Shown here one piece after another: positions 51,054 to 54,167 of a stretch of DNA of 54,167 bases. A program made the position numbers and the translations under genes. The stretch covers positions 1-54,167 of the forward strand of contig JABDGS010000014.1 of assembly GCA_013285915.1 (NCBI GenBank). The letters are read 5' to 3'. The first letter of the stretch is position 1; each line of letters opens with the position of its first letter. The notes below the pieces were generated by a model. It searched no databases. It saw only the letters and a program-made list of their open reading frames with translations, and was not told where the DNA came from. The stretch comes from Bacteroidota bacterium. Lineage in GTDB: Bacteria; Bacteroidota; Bacteroidia; Chitinophagales; Chitinophagaceae.

Positions 51054-52457
51054 ATGCACCTTTTTAACCGATATACAGTTTGCAGTATACTTCTGTTCTT
51101 TAGTATATGCCTGCATGCACAGGAAAATACGCTGTATACCACGCCTGTATTAAAACCCACTGATAAGCCGGCCGATAAGTTAGGAAAGGCAGTTTTTTTG
51201 AAGTTGGTAGCCAGTAAAAATACTGTTTATACCGGTGAGCCAATTTTGGTTGAATACAAATTATATATGTCAGTTCTCGATGACCCCAGCCCGGGTAAAG
51301 AACCTTCTTTCAGCGGGTGCAGTGTTGTTGAAATGCCTTCACAAACCAGCCCAGTTACAGAAACCATAAATAACAGGTTATACAACGTAATAACAGTGCG
51401 CAAAGTGCAGCTAACGCCTTTGCAGGATGGGCCCCTTGTTTTGCCTGATGCATCAATAAATAATATAATTCAGTACACCACCACAGACAGTCCTTTTGTT
51501 GTTAGGGATTACCCATTAACAGCCGCTTGCCAGCCATTAACTATAAATGTAAAACCACTGCCAGAGAAAGATAAACCCGCAGGTTTCAGCGGCCTTGTAG
51601 GAAGCTTTGGCATAACAGCAAAAATTGATACAAATGCAGTACCCGCAAACGACAATACCCATTTAACCATCGTTATTAAGGGTGCAGGTAATATTTCGGC
51701 AATTAACATGCCCGCTGTACAATGGCCGGCAAATACTGAGCATTTTGATGCTACCGATACACAACATTCAAACCGTGATACTTTTCCTGTAAGTGGCGAT
51801 AAAATTTTTAATATCCCGTTTATTGGCACAAAACAAGGAACGGCAATTATTCCGCCAGTTAGCTTTTCTTATTTTGACCCGGTTGCTGAAAAGTATATTA
51901 CAGTACACTCCGATAGTTTACCCATCCGGTTTACAGGCCCGTTACCCAAGGCAGAGCAAAAAGAAATTATTACTGAAGATATTACCAACAGGAAGTATTT
52001 ATGGATTGTGCCGGCCATAGCGCTTGTAGTAGCATTTGTGCTGATAATAACCGGCAAAAACCAGCGAAAAGAGAAGAGAAGGCGGGAGCAAGAAAAGCTT
52101 AAAGAGCAAATGCACCCGGTAATTGTATTACAACCTACGCCTGTTAAAGCGCCTGCCATTAATTTTACTACTGCACTACAAACCCTTGCCATTACTAATG
52201 AGGACAGGGTTTTTTTTATTAAAGCTAAAGAGGTTTTAACCGCAGCCTTGCAACAAAAATTTAACCTGGCCTCTTTGCAGGAAACCGGTATACTTGCTGA
52301 AATGCAAACCCAAAATACAGATGCCGTTTTGTATGAAAATGCAAGGCATATTTACAAAATATGCAACCTTTGTCTTTATTCCCCTGTTATCGATGAAGGT
52401 CAGCGTGTACTGGTGATGGAAGCGCTTGGCGCGTTGGTTATGCAATTAGGTGTGTAG
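51054..52457 (+). CDS. BatD-like (oxygen-tolerance family) membrane protein
   Basis: A 467-residue protein with a signal peptide ending L-H-A-Q at residue 23, a large periplasmic beta region (about 40-310) with Ig-like strands (KLVASKNTVYTGEPILVEYKL; ITAKIDTNAVPANDNTHLTI), one membrane helix near residue 325 (YLWIVPAIALVVAFVLII) and a cytoplasmic tail rich in Lys/Arg and helices. This matches BatD proteins, usually part of the Bat aerotolerance operon; here it stands alone, with no BatA/B/C/E in the window. The ATG at 51054 is chosen over a TTG at 51033, which would place seven residues before the signal. The stop is 2 nt from the convergent response regulator gene. Confidence 0.85.
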   Translation: MHLFNRYTVCSILLFFSICLHAQENTLYTTPVLKPTDKPADKLGKAVFLKLVASKNTVYTGEPILVEYKLYMSVLDDPSPGKEPSFSGCSVVEMPSQTSPVTETINNRLYNVITVRKVQLTPLQDGPLVLPDASINNIIQYTTTDSPFVVRDYPLTAACQPLTINVKPLPEKDKPAGFSGLVGSFGITAKIDTNAVPANDNTHLTIVIKGAGNISAINMPAVQWPANTEHFDATDTQHSNRDTFPVSGDKIFNIPFIGTKQGTAIIPPVSFSYFDPVAEKYITVHSDSLPIRFTGPLPKAEQKEIITEDITNRKYLWIVPAIALVVAFVLIITGKNQRKEKRRREQEKLKEQMHPVIVLQPTPVKAPAINFTTALQTLAITNEDRVFFIKAKEVLTAALQQKFNLASLQETGILAEMQTQNTDAVLYENARHIYKICNLCLYSPVIDEGQRVLVMEALGALVMQLGV

Positions 52458-52459
52458 CT

Positions 52460-53161
52460 TTACTCCACATACTTATACCCCACCCCTCTTACCGAATGAA
52501 AATGTTTTGGGTTACGGCTGTCTTCCTCAAAATATTTGCGAAAATTAAGGATGAAGTTATCAATGGTACGTGTGGTTGGGTACACATTGTAACCCCAAAC
52601 CATCTGCAATATCTTTTCGCGTGTTACTACTTCATTTTTATTTTCCAGCAGCAGTTTTAGCAACATGGCTTCCTTCTTGCTCAATTCAACCTGTTTACCA
52701 TCCCAGGTTGCGGCCTGTTGCGCCTTAAAGTCTATTTTGTTCTTACCAAAAACATATATCTCCCCTATTGTTTCTTTATCCTGTAATTGCTTGTTCTTCC
52801 TTATCAGCTTTTCAACCCTTAGTAACAACTCCTCAAGATTAAACGGCTTGGTAAGATAATCATCCGCCCCTTTTTTTAAACCCAATACTTTATCGGCGCC
52901 GGTGCTTCGTGCGCTAAGTATCAATATGGGTACATCGTTATGCTGCAGGCGTATATTTTCTGTTATCGTAATACCATCTATTTCTGGCAACATTATATCC
53001 ATAATTATCAGGTCGAAGTATTCATTTTGTACAGCTTTCAGCCCTTCAGTACCGTTGTAGGCGGACGTAATGGAGTAACCTTCTATCTCAAGGTTTAGCT
53101 TAAGCGTTTCATGCATGTTTTCTTCATCTTCCACCAGCAATATGTTGCCTTTTTGTTCCAT
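52460..53161 (-). CDS. OmpR-family response regulator
   Basis: A 233-residue regulator: receiver domain (residues 1-120) with the acidic pocket E11-D12, phospho-acceptor Asp55 (IIMDIMLPE) and Lys in LTKPF, then a winged helix-turn-helix of the OmpR/PhoB kind (LSKKEAMLLKLLLENKN; VRGVGYKYVE). The histidine kinase gene lies 5 nt upstream on the same strand, so they are a two-component pair. Its DNA targets and signal are not known from the sequence; the closest described relatives would be RprY-type regulators (memory of family, not checked). Confidence 0.95.
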   Translation of the reverse strand: MEQKGNILLVEDEENMHETLKLNLEIEGYSITSAYNGTEGLKAVQNEYFDLIIMDIMLPEIDGITITENIRLQHNDVPILILSARSTGADKVLGLKKGADDYLTKPFNLEELLLRVEKLIRKNKQLQDKETIGEIYVFGKNKIDFKAQQAATWDGKQVELSKKEAMLLKLLLENKNEVVTREKILQMVWGYNVYPTTRTIDNFILNFRKYFEEDSRNPKHFHSVRGVGYKYVE

Positions 53162-53166
53162 GTGTT

Positions 53167-54144
53167 TTATAGTGCCTTTAGCGTAACCGTAAATATTGCG
53201 CCATGTGGTACGTTATTATGTATAACAATGCTGCCGCTATGGTCTTTAACAATTTTACGGCAAAGATATAACCCTAAACCTGTACCCTTAGCCTTACGTG
53301 TAGCTTCGTTACCCACGCGGTAAAATTTTTCAAATACCTTTTTCTTTTCTTCCTCCTCAATACCAGGGCCGTCATCCGCCACTGTAAGAATTGCGGTGCC
53401 CTGGCTTTTTTGCAGGCGTACTTTTACGGGTAATTGTTTGGGTGAGTATTTAAAAGCATTGTCCACAAGATTATTTAACAGCATTTGTAAAAGGTTAGCC
53501 TCACCATTTATTATCACGTCATCTTCTGCCACCAATTCAATCACCCGTCCGGGCAGGCGCTGTTTAAAACTATTAACTGCATTGTTTACAAGCTCAGTAA
53601 AATTAAAAGGCTGTTTATTAAGCCTGTAAGTGCCCATTTCAAGTTGTGACGCGACAAGTATATTATTAGTAAGGCCATCAAGGCGCGTAATTTCCTCGAG
53701 TGTGCAGGATATAAGTTTTTGCTGTTGTAATTCTTCCAGCTTTCTTCTTTGCAGTGTTTCAAGGTTAAGTTGGGCGATAGCCACGGGTGTTTTTAGCTCG
53801 TGCGTAACCGCCATCATAAAGTTTTGCTGCTGCTGGCTTAACAGCACCTGTTTTCTTACAGCACGGTATACAAAAGACGCACCTACTATTATCAGTAGCA
53901 AAAAAGTAGCCCCCTCACTTATATATTGTATTGTTTTCCTATGGTGTTGCAGTTCAATTTCTTCAAGCCGCTGGGTAAAGGCAGGTGCGTCCTGCTTCAA
54001 TTGGTCAATACGCAGGGCCTTCATATCGTCATTTTGCTTTTCAAGCACAATAAACCAGTAAACCAATGCAGCTATTATGTATACCAGTAAAAACCAATAC
54101 ACAATCGTTATAAAGGCAAAGCCCTGTTTTTTTATTGATACCAT
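53167..54144 (-). CDS. Sensor histidine kinase
   Basis: A 325-residue two-component kinase, partner of the downstream regulator. Two membrane helices (about 8-33 and 77-95) enclose a short 43-residue extracytoplasmic loop. The dimerisation domain follows with phospho-acceptor His115 (VTHELKTPVA), then the ATP-binding part with NNLVDNAFKYS, VADDGPGIEE and GTGLGLYLC. The short loop leaves little room for a large sensor, so it may sense membrane state or a small ligand. The ATG at 54144 is the natural start, 23 nt before the window end, so nothing can be said of the upstream control region. Confidence 0.95.
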   Translation of the reverse strand: MVSIKKQGFAFITIVYWFLLVYIIAALVYWFIVLEKQNDDMKALRIDQLKQDAPAFTQRLEEIELQHHRKTIQYISEGATFLLLIIVGASFVYRAVRKQVLLSQQQQNFMMAVTHELKTPVAIAQLNLETLQRRKLEELQQQKLISCTLEEITRLDGLTNNILVASQLEMGTYRLNKQPFNFTELVNNAVNSFKQRLPGRVIELVAEDDVIINGEANLLQMLLNNLVDNAFKYSPKQLPVKVRLQKSQGTAILTVADDGPGIEEEEKKKVFEKFYRVGNEATRKAKGTGLGLYLCRKIVKDHSGSIVIHNNVPHGAIFTVTLKAL

Positions 54145-54167
54145 GATGCATGTACCCCCTGGCTTGT

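Noticed and set aside
50880..51116. 79-residue N-terminal extension of the arginase-fold protein
   Set aside because: A -7 element lies within it at 50895-50902, and the extension overlaps the start of the divergent BatD-like gene.
1..54167. tRNA, rRNA, CRISPR arrays, insertion sequences or phage genes
   Set aside because: None was recognised: no transposase or integrase frame, no regularly spaced repeats of CRISPR type, and no cloverleaf in the few gaps large enough.

Overview
The window looks like chromosomal DNA from a Bacteroidota bacterium, most likely of the Chitinophagaceae/Chitinophagales type; the species cannot be named from the sequence. The grounds are Bacteroidota-style -7 promoter elements (TAnnTTTG) before many genes, signal peptides ending in AQ, a large secreted protease with a type IX secretion sorting domain, orphan MacB/FtsX-type permeases, a LytS/LytTR pair, and C-rich intergenic palindromes of a kind I recall from this phylum.

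Region 1 (1-9159) is a sugar-oxidation block. It has four tandem GMC-family FAD oxidoreductases (the first cut by the window edge), a Tat-type lipoprotein of the gluconate 2-dehydrogenase subunit 3 family, and a Tat-exported sugar isomerase/epimerase-type TIM barrel. The layout resembles periplasmic 3-keto-glycoside (LacA/LacC-like) systems, but no cytochrome subunit is present here. The spacers are filled with small repeats, two of which supply the stop codons of GMC genes 3 and 4. GMC gene 3 has lost the usual catalytic Asn.

Region 2 (9184-12370) holds pdxH, a 90-residue conserved-looking protein, an ORF with a signal peptide but no NTG start, a PhnP-like metallo-hydrolase and a membrane-anchored helix-hairpin-helix protein. 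Region 3 (12372-17674) holds a WYL-type repressor, a secreted S41 protease, a decayed fragment of a downstream gene, and a LytS-type kinase with its LytTR regulator.

Region 4 (17675-28185) is the most striking. Two very large genes each fuse a multi-pass membrane domain and an AraC-type DNA-binding domain (about 408 residues) to a complete MacB/FtsX-type ABC permease (about 810 residues). A third permease of the same length stands alone. The first 241 nt of the two fusions are almost identical while their permease halves have diverged, and a third regulator remnant lies 4 kb upstream. A pair of direct repeats exactly 22 bp apart precedes the stand-alone permease. No ATPase partner is encoded in the window.

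Region 5 (28220-45627) is mostly single housekeeping and envelope genes: a DoxX-like membrane protein, a lipid kinase, two OmpA-family proteins, the type IX-secreted subtilisin-like protease, a lactonase-type MBL hydrolase, a Nei/Fpg glycosylase, a HAD hydrolase, class I aldolase, a Nudix hydrolase, a 43-residue lipoprotein not normally called, an Mpl-like ligase, a DnaQ-like exonuclease and a polyprenol-phosphate mannosyltransferase. Region 6 (45659-54144) has an ECF sigma factor followed by an unusual protein that appears to join an anti-sigma-like cytoplasmic end to an outer-membrane barrel, then a Uma2 nuclease, a PBP4-type carboxypeptidase, an arginase-fold protein missing two metal ligands, a BatD-like protein and an OmpR-type two-component pair.
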